Below are positions 53,805 to 62,592 of a DNA stretch of 64,000 nucleotides, piece after piece (positions within the stretch are counted from its first letter, which is position 1; every line of letters begins with the position of its first letter). The DNA lies in NCBI RefSeq assembly GCF_900142605.1, contig NZ_FRBL01000008.1, forward strand, positions 310,001 to 374,000. The letters run 5' to 3'. Origin of the DNA: Chitinophaga jiangningensis (GTDB taxonomy: Bacteria > Bacteroidota > Bacteroidia > Chitinophagales > Chitinophagaceae). A program made the translations under genes and the position numbers. Below the pieces are notes generated by a model. That model was not told the origin of the DNA. It worked only from the letters and a program-made list of their open reading frames with translations, and ran no database searches.

Positions 53805-56800
53805 CTATTTAGTCAATTTGATATTAGCTCCAATGGTGTACACACGTGGCTGCGGGTAGTAACCTCCGTCCACCCCGGCATTCAGCGGGTCCCATGAACC
53901 AATTTCGGGGTCCATACCAGAGTAGTTGGTGATGATGAATGCATTGGAAACGTTGACGTATAATCTCAGGTAGTGGATATGCAGGATACTGAGGAGTTTA
54001 TCCGGCAGCGCATATCCCAGGGATATATTTTTACAGCGCAGGAAATCGCCGTTTTCTACAAACTTGTCGGAGTTCCTGTTATTGTCGTTCGTGTTATCAT
54101 TTCTCAGGCCTACCGTTCTCGTTCCGGGATTTTTTACATAGACGTTATTGATATCGGTGGCAGAACCCGCGGTATCAATCAAACCCAGCTGTGCATAGTT
54201 CATGAGGGAACGCATGTAGCCATAACTGGTACCGGGATAATCTCCGTTGATGCGTAACCGGTTGAATACTTTGTTACCTATGTTGGCGTTGAAGAAAATA
54301 TTCAGGTCAAAGTTTTTGTAGGTAAACGTATTGTTCAGTCCTATCTGGTACTTTGGAATAGGCGAGCCCAGGAAGGTCTGGTCCTTTTCATTGATAATAC
54401 CGTCGCCGTTGAAATCTTTGAACTTCAGGTCACCGTACCAGATGCTGCCTCCGGCAGCACCTACCGGCAGCGGTTCGCCATTTTTCACCGGCAGCGCATG
54501 CGTTTCAAAATCTTTGCGGGTGGCAAATACACCGCCATCAATTACATAGCCATAAAACTCCCCGATGGACCTGCCCACCACTGTTTTGGTAACTTGTCCG
54601 TTCAGTGACGCACCGTCGGTATTCAGCTTAATCACTTCGTTGATATTGCGCGACACGGTTACATCTGTTTTCCAGGAAAAATGCCTGCGCTGGATATTGG
54701 TAGAGCTGATCCTGAAATCGAATCCTTTGTTGTTTACCGTACCGATGTTTACATATGGTGCATCCAGTGAGCCAGGTGCCCATCCGATGGCGGTACCGGA
54801 GTACAGCGGCAACGGTATCTGCATCACCAAACCATCTGTTCTGCGGTTGTAGAAATCGAGGGCAAAATTTATTTTCCAGTTAAACAGGGTACCGTCCAGG
54901 CCGATGTTGGTATACTTTGTTTTTTCCCATTGCACCAGCGGGTTGCCTACATTTACCGTGAGCTGTGCAATACCGGTCAGTCCGGTGGCTACTGTCATCA
55001 ACGTAGAGGTGTAAGCGTAGTCGCGGATATTCTGGTTATTGGTAAGGCCATAACCTATGCGGAGTTTTAACTCGTTGAGCTGTCTTACCTGCTTCAAAAA
55101 TTCTTCGTTGTTGAGCTTCCAGGCAAAGGCCCCGGACCAGGTGGTTACCCAGCGGTTGTCCGGTGCAAACTTGGAGGAGCCGTCGGCGCGTACGTTACCG
55201 GTAAGCAGGTATTTATCAAAGAGGCCTACGTTTACCCGGCCGAAGTACGACTCCTGGGCGTTCTGTCCCTTGGTACCGCTGTTGGTAGCGGTGGTAGGGT
55301 CGCCACTGCTGATTACCTGTACATTATTGGAAGGGAAGTTGGAGCGGGCGGCGCTGGCACCTTCGTTGGTGCTTTGCTGGGCTTCATGGCCGGCCACTGC
55401 ATTCACACTGTATTTTTTGTCGAATACATGCGTATAGGTAAAGTAATTCCTGATGGTTTTAAACAGGTTTTGATTGTATATGAAGGAGCCGCTGTTATTG
55501 GTATTCTTCACTATACCGAAGGTATAGCTGGGATTGAAGCGGTCTTCCCTTGCAGTGGAATAACTGAGTGTAATTTCATTGCGCAGGCTCAGGTCTTTAT
55601 AAAAAGCGATGTCCGCATAAAGGCTGCCAAACAGCTGGTACCTGAGCACATCATCTTTGTTGATTAGTGCATACGCAAATGGATTTACCACGTTGTTATT
55701 CACCCAGCCATCCGGGTTATAGTTACCGCCCCAGCTGCCATCTACATTTCTGACAGCGATATCAGGTGTTTGACTAAGTGCTGAGCTGATCACGTTGTTA
55801 CCGGTGGTATTCACGCTTTCTTTGATATTGGCCAGTTGCAGGCTGGTACCTATTTTCAGCCAGTTGGTGGTTTTGTTATCGAGGTTAAGCCTTACGGACA
55901 CACGCTCAAAATCAGAACCCAGTGCAATACCTTCCTGCTTAAAGTAAGCACCGGATAAGAGGTATTGCGTTCTTACATCCCCACCGTTGATGGTGAGGGA
56001 GTGGTTGGACATAGGCGCATTTCTAAAGAGCTCCTTTTGCCAGTCCGTACCCTCACCAAGGTATTTGGGGTTAACAAAATCCTCGCGTGTATCAAAGCCC
56101 CAACCCAGGGCATTGTTTCGTTCATTGATAAAGGTGGCATACTCCCGGAGGTTCATCAGCGGCAGGCGTTTCGGTATTTGCTGAACGCCGGCATACATAT
56201 CGTAGCTGATGGCCGGAGGAGCTACCAGTCCTCTCCTTGTTGTGATGACAATCACCCCGTTTGTGGCCTGTGAACCATAAATAGCCGTGGCTGATGCATC
56301 TTTAAGGACGTCAATGGATTCAATTTCGGAGGGGTTAATACCGGCGAGCGGGTTGGTACCTGCGCCCAGCGAGGCCGTTCCGCCAATGATGACACCATCG
56401 ATTACGTACATCGGTGCGCTGCCGCCAAAGGAGGATAAGCCGCGGATTTGTACGGACACAGCGCCACCCGGTTGCCCGGAAACCTGTTGCACTACCAGGC
56501 CGGGCACCTTGCCCTGCATAGCCTGATCGATGGTAACAGGTTGTGTTTTGCGGATCTCATCACCACTCACGGAGGAGATCGCACCCGTAACATCTTTTCT
56601 TTTTGTTTTACCGTAGCCTATCACTACCACATCTTCTAACTGGGATACATTCTCTGCCAGTTCAATGGTAATGTTACCGGATTTGCCAAGTGTAACTTCC
56701 TGCTTCACAAACCCAATCATGGATACCTGGAGAACATTGCCTGCGGCGGCTTCCAGGGTAAACTTACCGGTGGCATCCGTGATGGCATGGCGGGAGGTAT

Positions 56801-56966
56801 TTTTTATTACGACTGATACGCCCGGAATCGGGGCCGTTGTTTTTTTATTTGTAACCGTGCCGGTGACGGTAAGGGATTGTGCGAAACTATTGATACAGCT
56901 CAGCAGCCCAAGAAGCGTCCAGGCCGCCAATAGCAGTACAGGGGGATATTTTTTGGTTGATATCAT
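53805..56966 (-). CDS. SusC/RagA TonB-dependent outer-membrane transporter
   Basis: 1053-residue importer with no STN domain. Signal peptide, carboxypeptidase-D regulatory-like domain (LTVTGTVTNKKTTAPIPGVS), the segment LEDVVVIGYGKTKRKDVTGA, plug with PMYVIDGVIIGGTASLGAG, and a barrel ending in RVYTIGANIKLTK. First gene of the operon SusC, SusD, SGBP, GH42, GH39, GH5. The 450-bp region upstream is the likely target of the HTCS protein encoded just before it. Confidence 0.96.
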   Translation of the reverse strand: MISTKKYPPVLLLAAWTLLGLLSCINSFAQSLTVTGTVTNKKTTAPIPGVSVVIKNTSRHAITDATGKFTLEAAAGNVLQVSMIGFVKQEVTLGKSGNITIELAENVSQLEDVVVIGYGKTKRKDVTGAISSVSGDEIRKTQPVTIDQAMQGKVPGLVVQQVSGQPGGAVSVQIRGLSSFGGSAPMYVIDGVIIGGTASLGAGTNPLAGINPSEIESIDVLKDASATAIYGSQATNGVIVITTRRGLVAPPAISYDMYAGVQQIPKRLPLMNLREYATFINERNNALGWGFDTREDFVNPKYLGEGTDWQKELFRNAPMSNHSLTINGGDVRTQYLLSGAYFKQEGIALGSDFERVSVRLNLDNKTTNWLKIGTSLQLANIKESVNTTGNNVISSALSQTPDIAVRNVDGSWGGNYNPDGWVNNNVVNPFAYALINKDDVLRYQLFGSLYADIAFYKDLSLRNEITLSYSTAREDRFNPSYTFGIVKNTNNSGSFIYNQNLFKTIRNYFTYTHVFDKKYSVNAVAGHEAQQSTNEGASAARSNFPSNNVQVISSGDPTTATNSGTKGQNAQESYFGRVNVGLFDKYLLTGNVRADGSSKFAPDNRWVTTWSGAFAWKLNNEEFLKQVRQLNELKLRIGYGLTNNQNIRDYAYTSTLMTVATGLTGIAQLTVNVGNPLVQWEKTKYTNIGLDGTLFNWKINFALDFYNRRTDGLVMQIPLPLYSGTAIGWAPGSLDAPYVNIGTVNNKGFDFRISSTNIQRRHFSWKTDVTVSRNINEVIKLNTDGASLNGQVTKTVVGRSIGEFYGYVIDGGVFATRKDFETHALPVKNGEPLPVGAAGGSIWYGDLKFKDFNGDGIINEKDQTFLGSPIPKYQIGLNNTFTYKNFDLNIFFNANIGNKVFNRLRINGDYPGTSYGYMRSLMNYAQLGLIDTAGSATDINNVYVKNPGTRTVGLRNDNTNDNNRNSDKFVENGDFLRCKNISLGYALPDKLLSILHIHYLRLYVNVSNAFIITNYSGMDPEIGSWDPLNAGVDGGYYPQPRVYTIGANIKLTK

Positions 56967-57228
56967 GTCAAATGCTTTAAATGATAAGTTGTTTTTCAGG
57001 TGACAGGATCATTTCACGCTTTAACATAAGAGCAACCGGATAGAGATCCGAACGCTGAATTGTTTGGGGGTGAATTCTAGTCACCTTGAGCTGAAACTTA
57101 GTCGTCATGAACAGTAAGACCGGGAGTGGCCATTATGCATCACCCAGGCTTTTTCTCCCGGTAACAGTGTTGATCCATACCATTGAAGGGCGGAAGGGAT
57201 AAAAAATCTTCAGGTGCTGACAAACGGA

Positions 57229-57248
57229 CGTGCAAAATTTGTTGCACG
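57229..57248. promoter_or_regulatory. 20-bp palindrome in the SusC upstream region
   Basis: CGTGCAA at 57229-57235 and TTGCACG at 57242-57248 with six bases between, about 265 bp upstream of the SusC start. Symmetric form and size fit a dimeric regulator. It may be a site for a LacI- or HTCS-type protein. Confidence 0.45.
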
Positions 57249-57302
57249 CCAATAGGTGGCGGGGGGCCGTTATGGCCATAGAACAGTCGAAGTTTCATAT
57301 AC

Positions 57303-57320
57303 GTGGATTATGTGGATTAT
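57303..57320. promoter_or_regulatory. Tandem 9-mer upstream of SusC
   Basis: GTGGATTAT twice in direct tandem, followed by GTG. A direct-repeat layout is usual for AraC-type DNA-binding domains such as that of the adjacent HTCS, although the 9-bp period is shorter than a full turn. Confidence 0.3.
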
Positions 57321-57417
57321 GTGCTGTAAAACTAGGGCTACAGATCATAAAACATGCGCCACGATTGTTTCAATCACCGGGTTATTTTGTTACAAATAAC
57401 TGGTTTCCAAATATTTT

Positions 57418-60400
57418 TTAGTGAGATGAGGCCGACGGCTTTTTATAACTGGCAGCGTATTGGGAAGGCGTTTCGTTGAACTCCTGCTTAAAGAATTTAC
57501 GGAAAACTTTAGGATCATTGTACCCCACCTGGTAAGCAATTTCGGAAATGGAAAGGCCGCTGGACTGCAATAACCGCGCAGCCCTTTTCAGCCGGATGGA
57601 GCGTATGAAGTCCAGCGGGGATTTACCGGTGAGCGACATAATTTTACGGTAAAGCGTAACGCGACTCATACACATTTCAGTGCTCAGTTCCTCCACGGAA
57701 AAGCTGGCATTATCCAGGTTACGTTCCACAATTTCAAGGGCCTGCTTCATAAACTGCTCGTCCACAGGCGTAATGGTTACTTCGCTTGGGTTCACCTCGA
57801 TCTGCTTCTGGAATCTTTTCTGTAAATGCATTTGATGTGCTATCAGGTTACGGATACGGGATTCTACTACCTCGTAGGTAAAAGGCTTGGTGATATAATC
57901 ATTAATACCGGCATCCAGCGCCTCGAGCTGCTTTTGCTCACTGCCCATAGCCGTTAATAAAATAACGGGAATATGTGCAGTTGCCCTCTCGCCGCGGATC
58001 ATTTTAGCCATGGTCACACCATCCATTAAAGGCATCATTACATCGCTGATGACCAGGTCCGGCAATAGTTGCTTTGCTTTCTCCCAGCCTTCTTTACCAT
58101 TGGTGGCTTCTTCCACGTCATAAAGTCGTTTCAGGTTGTCTTTCAGGTAAAAGCGCAGGTCTTCATTGTCCTCCACTACCAGGATGGTTTTCCTGCGGCT
58201 GCCCTTTTCCTGCGATTGCAGTGCATCCTGTTCCACGGTCGTATCCGGCGTTTCAACAGGTGGGATATATATTTTTTTAGCAGGCAGTGTTACGGTAAAA
58301 CAGGTGCCGCTGCCCGGGTTGCTCGTAACTGCGATGGTGCCACCATGCAGCTTTACAAATTCCCGGGTGATGGCCAGTCCGATACCGGTACCCTGGTTTA
58401 CCATGCTTTCCGGCACTTCCGACTGAAAATACCTTTCAAATATTTTTTCATGCTGCGCCGGCGGGATACCGATGCCGGTATCACTTACCTTTAATATCAC
58501 GCTACTTTCCTGCGGTTCATATTGCAGCTCCACTTTTATGGCGCCATTATCCGGCGTGTATTTGAAGGCGTTAGAAATCAGGTTCAATAAAATCTTCTCA
58601 ACCTTATCCTTGTCGAAGTAAATTTCCAGGTTGTCGATACTGGCGGAAAAGGACAATTGAATATTTTTTATACCGGCGATATCTGTAAATGACAGGCTGA
58701 TCTCCCTACAAAACAGCACGATATCACCTACGGAAGGATACAACCTGATTTCCTCTACCTCCATCTTCCTGAAGTCCAGCAATTGGTTTACGAGATTCAG
58801 TAACCGCCGGGCATTGCGCAGCACGAGGCTTAGCTGCTGTTGCTGGTCGGGATCAGTAGTTTGTTTTATGATGCGGTCCAGCGGTGCAATGATAAGGCTG
58901 AGCGGTGTTCTGAATTCGTGGCTCACATTGGTGAAAAACTTTGTTTTTATCTGGTCTACGGCCTGGGCCCTTTCCGTTTCCCTCCGTTGCTGCTGTACCT
59001 GGAAGCGCATGTGTACCCTATCCAGCATCAGTTTACGCGCCAGCCAAAGCAGGGCAGCTGCAAACAATACATAGCACAGGTAGGCCAGGGGTGTTTGCCA
59101 GAAAGGAGGTGTGATGGTAATGTCCAGACTTCTTACCGGGCTCCAGGAGCCATTGCTGTTCATCACCTTCACTTCAAATACATAATGCCCCGGATCCAGG
59201 TTGGTATAGGTAGCCCGGCGCCGGCTTTCATCAGCATAGATCCAGCTTTTATCAAAACCAGTGAGCCGGTACGCATATTTATCGTACCTGCCGGGTGCAA
59301 AATTCAGGGAGGCGAACTCGATGGAAAAAACGTTCTCGTTGTATTTCAGGTGTAAGGCATCCAGTTGCGAAATGGATTTTTCCAGTAGTATCCTGTTGTG
59401 AATCACCTGCCCCGGCTGTACCGGTTTATTCAACAGCTCCATGCCCGTAAGCGCCACGCTGATAGTGCTATGCGCCGGCACAGCTGTTTGATCCGGCTGG
59501 ATAATATTAAAACCGGCAGGCCCGCCGAAAATCAGTTCACCACGTTGTGTTTTTAATGCGGCATTTTTATTAAACTCACGGCTTTGCAGGTTGTTGGACT
59601 CATCATAATTAATAACGGTAACGGTTGTACGTTCTTTACTGTAGTGTGGTATTACATTACATAAACCATTAGGGGTAGATACCCACAGCGTATGCTGATT
59701 ATCTTCCAGTACATTTAGTACCAGGTTATCGGGTAAGCCATCCGTAACGGTGAACACTTCAATTTTCCCTGTTTGGCGGTGGATGAGATTGAGCCCTTCA
59801 CGGGTTCCTACCCACACGTTGCCACTACTATCTTCCTGTAAACAGGTAATATTATTATGGCTGATATTATTTTGGGGGCCTTCCTCGCGGCGGTAGAGCT
59901 GTTCCTGTTTTCCATCCGCGCTTCTTACAGAAATACCAGCATCAGTACCGGTCCATAAATTCCCTTTACTATCTACCATCATGGCTGAAATGCGGGAAGT
60001 GAGCGGTGCGCCGGGCCCTTTAACGAAATGGTCAAATTTACCGGTGCCGGGATTAAAACGGTCCACTCCTCCTCCCAGCGTACCTATCCAGAGGTTGTGA
60101 TTTTTATCTTCCACTATTTCCCACACCTTGTCATCGGCTAAACTATTGCTGTCCTTATCATCGTGCCGCCAGGTGGTAAATGATTTACCGTCGAAGCGGG
60201 TTAAACCGCCGGTATAGGTACCAATCCACAGTACATCATTATGATCTATGCATAAGCTCACAATTACATTGTTGCCAGGTCCGCTCCCACTTTTGGGATC
60301 ATGCAGGTATTGCCGGTAGGTGTGCTGCTGCCGGTTGAAATAGATCAATCCTCCGCCGTTGGTGCCAATCCAGAGGTTGCCCTGTTTGTCTTCCACAAAA

Positions 60401-61491
60401 CGGTTTACATCATCATAGGGCAGGCTGCCAGTCACCTCTTCCTTGCGGTGATACCAGGGGAACTGTACAATGCTACTGTTGTAATAGTTCACTCCCATCT
60501 TATAAGTACCGAGCCACATGATACCCTTATCATCTTTATAAATAGTGGTAATACTATTTTGACTAATGGACTTGGGGTTATCAGGAATATTGAGCAGGGT
60601 GGTTGTTTTGAAGCCATTTTTTTTATCTACCAGCGTAATACCGCCATGATCCGTACCAATCCAGATCAACCCCCGGTTATCCTGTGCCACACTACTCACC
60701 ATATCAGCGCGGATACTGTTGGGGGATGATTTTTTGTTGAATCGGCGGATGGTATTATCCGCAGGATGAAAAAACACTGCACCGGAATTATAGCCCCAGA
60801 GCCACAGGTCACCGTCATTATCTACGTATATGCTGGCAGGTTTATGTACTTCCTGCTGAAGTATGGTGCTGGAAAATATCAGGCGGTTATCAGGTGTGTA
60901 CTGCTTTAGTGTGCCATTTTGCAGCAGCACCCATATCATACCGGTGGCGGACTCGCCTACGGCGGTGATTTCGTCAGGCGGTGCCGGCTGGTGGCGTGGA
61001 TTAAAGAGTGTGGTCTTGCGACTACCAGCATCATAGCGATACAGCTCCCCATTATCGTACAGGAACCAGTAACGCTGTTGCCCTTTTGCCATGCTGCGAA
61101 TCCTGCCGGTCGGCAAGCCGAGAGAACGCAGGTAATCTTCGCTCCGTTGGTTGAAGCGCTCTGTGGAAGGATCGTAAATGCAGGAGCCGCCATCTGAGTG
61201 TACCCAAATCTTATTGTCAGGGAGTGGATATAAGGCAGCTACATTATTATCTCTGAGTGAATTACTGTCGTTCGGAAGCGCGCGAAAAATCCTGCTGGAA
61301 TAGCCATCGTACCTGTTGAGCCCGGACATGGTACCAAACCACAGGTAGCCATTGGCATCCTTGTAAATAGCATTAACCTGGTTATGTGAAAGTCCGGATT
61401 GTATATCTACTTTGCGAAAATTATAGAAGTCGTGCTGCGCCATCGCCGCAACGGAATATAAAAGTAATACTGTCCAAAAAAGGTAACGCAT
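57418..61491 (-). CDS. Hybrid two-component system (HTCS) regulator
   Basis: About 1357 residues, a one-protein sensor and transcription factor. Signal peptide; periplasmic two seven-bladed propellers of Reg_prop repeats (INAIYKDANGYLWFGTMSGL and many repeats of W-x-G-T form); Y_Y_Y domain at about 690-765; membrane helix at about 780-800; HisKA with the phospho-acceptor H858 in NVSHEFRTPL; HATPase_c with DTGIGIPPAQHEKIFERYF; receiver with D1150 in VISDVMMPLMDG; and a C-terminal AraC-type helix-turn-helix (VGYNDPKVFRKFFKQEFNET). It lies directly upstream of the SusC operon on the same strand. The frame opens at TTG 61497; ATG 61491 is chosen. Confidence 0.96.
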   Translation of the reverse strand: MRYLFWTVLLLYSVAAMAQHDFYNFRKVDIQSGLSHNQVNAIYKDANGYLWFGTMSGLNRYDGYSSRIFRALPNDSNSLRDNNVAALYPLPDNKIWVHSDGGSCIYDPSTERFNQRSEDYLRSLGLPTGRIRSMAKGQQRYWFLYDNGELYRYDAGSRKTTLFNPRHQPAPPDEITAVGESATGMIWVLLQNGTLKQYTPDNRLIFSSTILQQEVHKPASIYVDNDGDLWLWGYNSGAVFFHPADNTIRRFNKKSSPNSIRADMVSSVAQDNRGLIWIGTDHGGITLVDKKNGFKTTTLLNIPDNPKSISQNSITTIYKDDKGIMWLGTYKMGVNYYNSSIVQFPWYHRKEEVTGSLPYDDVNRFVEDKQGNLWIGTNGGGLIYFNRQQHTYRQYLHDPKSGSGPGNNVIVSLCIDHNDVLWIGTYTGGLTRFDGKSFTTWRHDDKDSNSLADDKVWEIVEDKNHNLWIGTLGGGVDRFNPGTGKFDHFVKGPGAPLTSRISAMMVDSKGNLWTGTDAGISVRSADGKQEQLYRREEGPQNNISHNNITCLQEDSSGNVWVGTREGLNLIHRQTGKIEVFTVTDGLPDNLVLNVLEDNQHTLWVSTPNGLCNVIPHYSKERTTVTVINYDESNNLQSREFNKNAALKTQRGELIFGGPAGFNIIQPDQTAVPAHSTISVALTGMELLNKPVQPGQVIHNRILLEKSISQLDALHLKYNENVFSIEFASLNFAPGRYDKYAYRLTGFDKSWIYADESRRRATYTNLDPGHYVFEVKVMNSNGSWSPVRSLDITITPPFWQTPLAYLCYVLFAAALLWLARKLMLDRVHMRFQVQQQRRETERAQAVDQIKTKFFTNVSHEFRTPLSLIIAPLDRIIKQTTDPDQQQQLSLVLRNARRLLNLVNQLLDFRKMEVEEIRLYPSVGDIVLFCREISLSFTDIAGIKNIQLSFSASIDNLEIYFDKDKVEKILLNLISNAFKYTPDNGAIKVELQYEPQESSVILKVSDTGIGIPPAQHEKIFERYFQSEVPESMVNQGTGIGLAITREFVKLHGGTIAVTSNPGSGTCFTVTLPAKKIYIPPVETPDTTVEQDALQSQEKGSRRKTILVVEDNEDLRFYLKDNLKRLYDVEEATNGKEGWEKAKQLLPDLVISDVMMPLMDGVTMAKMIRGERATAHIPVILLTAMGSEQKQLEALDAGINDYITKPFTYEVVESRIRNLIAHQMHLQKRFQKQIEVNPSEVTITPVDEQFMKQALEIVERNLDNASFSVEELSTEMCMSRVTLYRKIMSLTGKSPLDFIRSIRLKRAARLLQSSGLSISEIAYQVGYNDPKVFRKFFKQEFNETPSQYAASYKKPSASSH

Positions 61492-61513
61492 CGTCAAGCT
61501 GGCACTGTTTTTC

Positions 61514-61521
61514 CAAATGTA
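61514..61521 (-). promoter_or_regulatory. -7 box of the HTCS gene
   Basis: Minus-strand TACATTTG, exact TAnnTTTG, about 23 bp before ATG 61491. The -33 element is weak. It lies in the 105-bp region shared with the divergent AraC gene. Confidence 0.5.
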
Positions 61522-61552
61522 CCCATCGTATTTTTACCTGACTTTACCCATA

Positions 61553-61577
61553 TCGATAAAAAGTTGCACTTTATCGA
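61553..61577. promoter_or_regulatory. Inverted repeat between divergent regulators
   Basis: Perfect 8-bp arms TCGATAAA (61553-61560) and TTTATCGA (61570-61577) with a 9-nt spacer, 25 bp before the AraC start. It could control both the AraC gene and the HTCS gene. Confidence 0.5.
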
Positions 61578-61602
61578 CATTTATTGTGTAGATTTAGGGA
61601 GT

Positions 61603-62484
61603 ATGAACCAAGTAGCGGCACAACCAAAATTCATCCTGCTGAACGTTGGCAGGGCTGTTCATCAGGCGGACTGGAACTGGAGAAACATTTCCAGCCCTTT
61701 CATCCGATTGCATTTTGTCGAGAGTGGAACGGCACAGCTAATTCATGACAATGCCACCTATGATTTAAAGAAAAACCATTTATACCTTACGCCTGCCTAC
61801 ACTAACCATGGCTATAAATGCGAGGGACCACTCACCTTATACTACATCCATATTTACGAGGAAGCTGATAGTCAGGCCAGCCTGTTTGAGCTGCTGGATT
61901 TCCCCGTGGAGCTTAAAGCGGACCCGCTGGTAGTGCAGCTGATCAGGCGACTGGCAGCGATTAATCCTGGTCGAGGCTTGCAGCAGTTTGATCCATGGGC
62001 ATACGATAACATGTCGACGCTGGTGAAAAACATTGCCATACAAAAGAGCATGCCTACGGGCTATGACATGGAAGTGCAGGGCATCATTCACCAGCTGCTG
62101 TCCAGGTTTTTGCTGCATGCTTCCGATAAAAAAAACAACATCGATCAGCGCATTTTGCAATCTTTGCAATACATACGCACTAACCTGCACCAGCCAATCA
62201 GCCTGGAAACGCTTGCTGCCACCTGCTTTCTGACCAAAGATCATTTTATCCGGCTGTTTAAGCAGCATATAGGCTGCACACCCGGCAAATACATCCAGGA
62301 AAAAAAGATTGAAAAGGCGCAGCGCATCATGATGACGCAGGACGTAACCATCAAAGACCTGGCTTATAGTCTGGGCTTTGAAAACAACTCCTATTTCAAC
62401 CGCTTTTTCAGAAAAATGACGGGCGAAAATCCCGGCAGCAGGAAGAAAAAAATCCGCAGCATAGCCGGCGATGGCAATGCCTGA
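61603..62484 (+). CDS. AraC family transcriptional regulator
   Basis: 293-residue regulator: N-terminal cupin-like sensing domain (SPFIRLHFVESGTAQLIHDN, LKKNHLYLTPAYTNHGYKCE) and C-terminal double helix-turn-helix with SLETLAATCFLTKDHFIRLF, and LAYSLGFENNSYFNRFFRKM followed by TGENPGSRKK where the canonical segment is P-x-x-YR. The frame opens at ATG-like codons from 61564, but ATG 61603 follows a purine-rich AGGGAG at a proper distance, an unusual clear ribosome site here. Divergent from the HTCS gene; probable sugar-responsive activator. Target may be the adjacent HTCS locus or the esterase locus downstream. Confidence 0.93.
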   Translation: MNQVAAQPKFILLNVGRAVHQADWNWRNISSPFIRLHFVESGTAQLIHDNATYDLKKNHLYLTPAYTNHGYKCEGPLTLYYIHIYEEADSQASLFELLDFPVELKADPLVVQLIRRLAAINPGRGLQQFDPWAYDNMSTLVKNIAIQKSMPTGYDMEVQGIIHQLLSRFLLHASDKKNNIDQRILQSLQYIRTNLHQPISLETLAATCFLTKDHFIRLFKQHIGCTPGKYIQEKKIEKAQRIMMTQDVTIKDLAYSLGFENNSYFNRFFRKMTGENPGSRKKKIRSIAGDGNA

Positions 62485-62527
62485 TCACGCGTGTAGCAAA
62501 AGAGGATCTATCAAAAGTGAAAGGCTG

Positions 62528-62542
62528 CCTGGCTCCGCCAGG
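62528..62542. repeat. Triloop hairpin CCTGGC-TCC-GCCAGG
   Basis: Perfect 6-bp stem with a 3-nt loop reading GGA on the minus strand, so again a C(GNA)G loop. It lies just before the terminator between the convergent AraC and esterase genes. Confidence 0.6.
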
Positions 62543-62555
62543 TACCTTAATAAAA

Positions 62556-62587
62556 TGAGGGTGTATCAGACTTTTGATACACCCTCA
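62556..62587. terminator. Terminator between AraC and esterase genes
   Basis: Perfect 13-bp arms TGAGGGTGTATCA / TGATACACCCTCA with a 6-nt loop. On the minus strand TTTTATT follows directly, so it mainly ends the esterase transcript; it also lies 72 bp past the AraC stop. Confidence 0.8.
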
Positions 62588-62592
62588 AGTAA

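Larger units (their letters stand above)
56967..57417. other. Intergenic region between HTCS and SusC genes
   Basis: No gene. It includes an inverted repeat ACCGGGAG (57119-57126) / CTCCCGGT (57155-57162) with a 28-nt loop, a 20-bp palindrome at 57229-57248, a tandem 9-mer GTGGATTAT at 57303-57320, and an AT-rich hairpin at 57381-57400 close to the HTCS stop that could act as a weak terminator. No exact TAnnTTTG box is found, as is usual for strongly activator-dependent promoters. Confidence 0.55.

Noticed and set aside
57381..57400. Strong terminator for the HTCS gene
   Set aside because: GTTATTT/AAATAAC stem is A/T only and no T-run follows, so it is mentioned only as a weak possibility.
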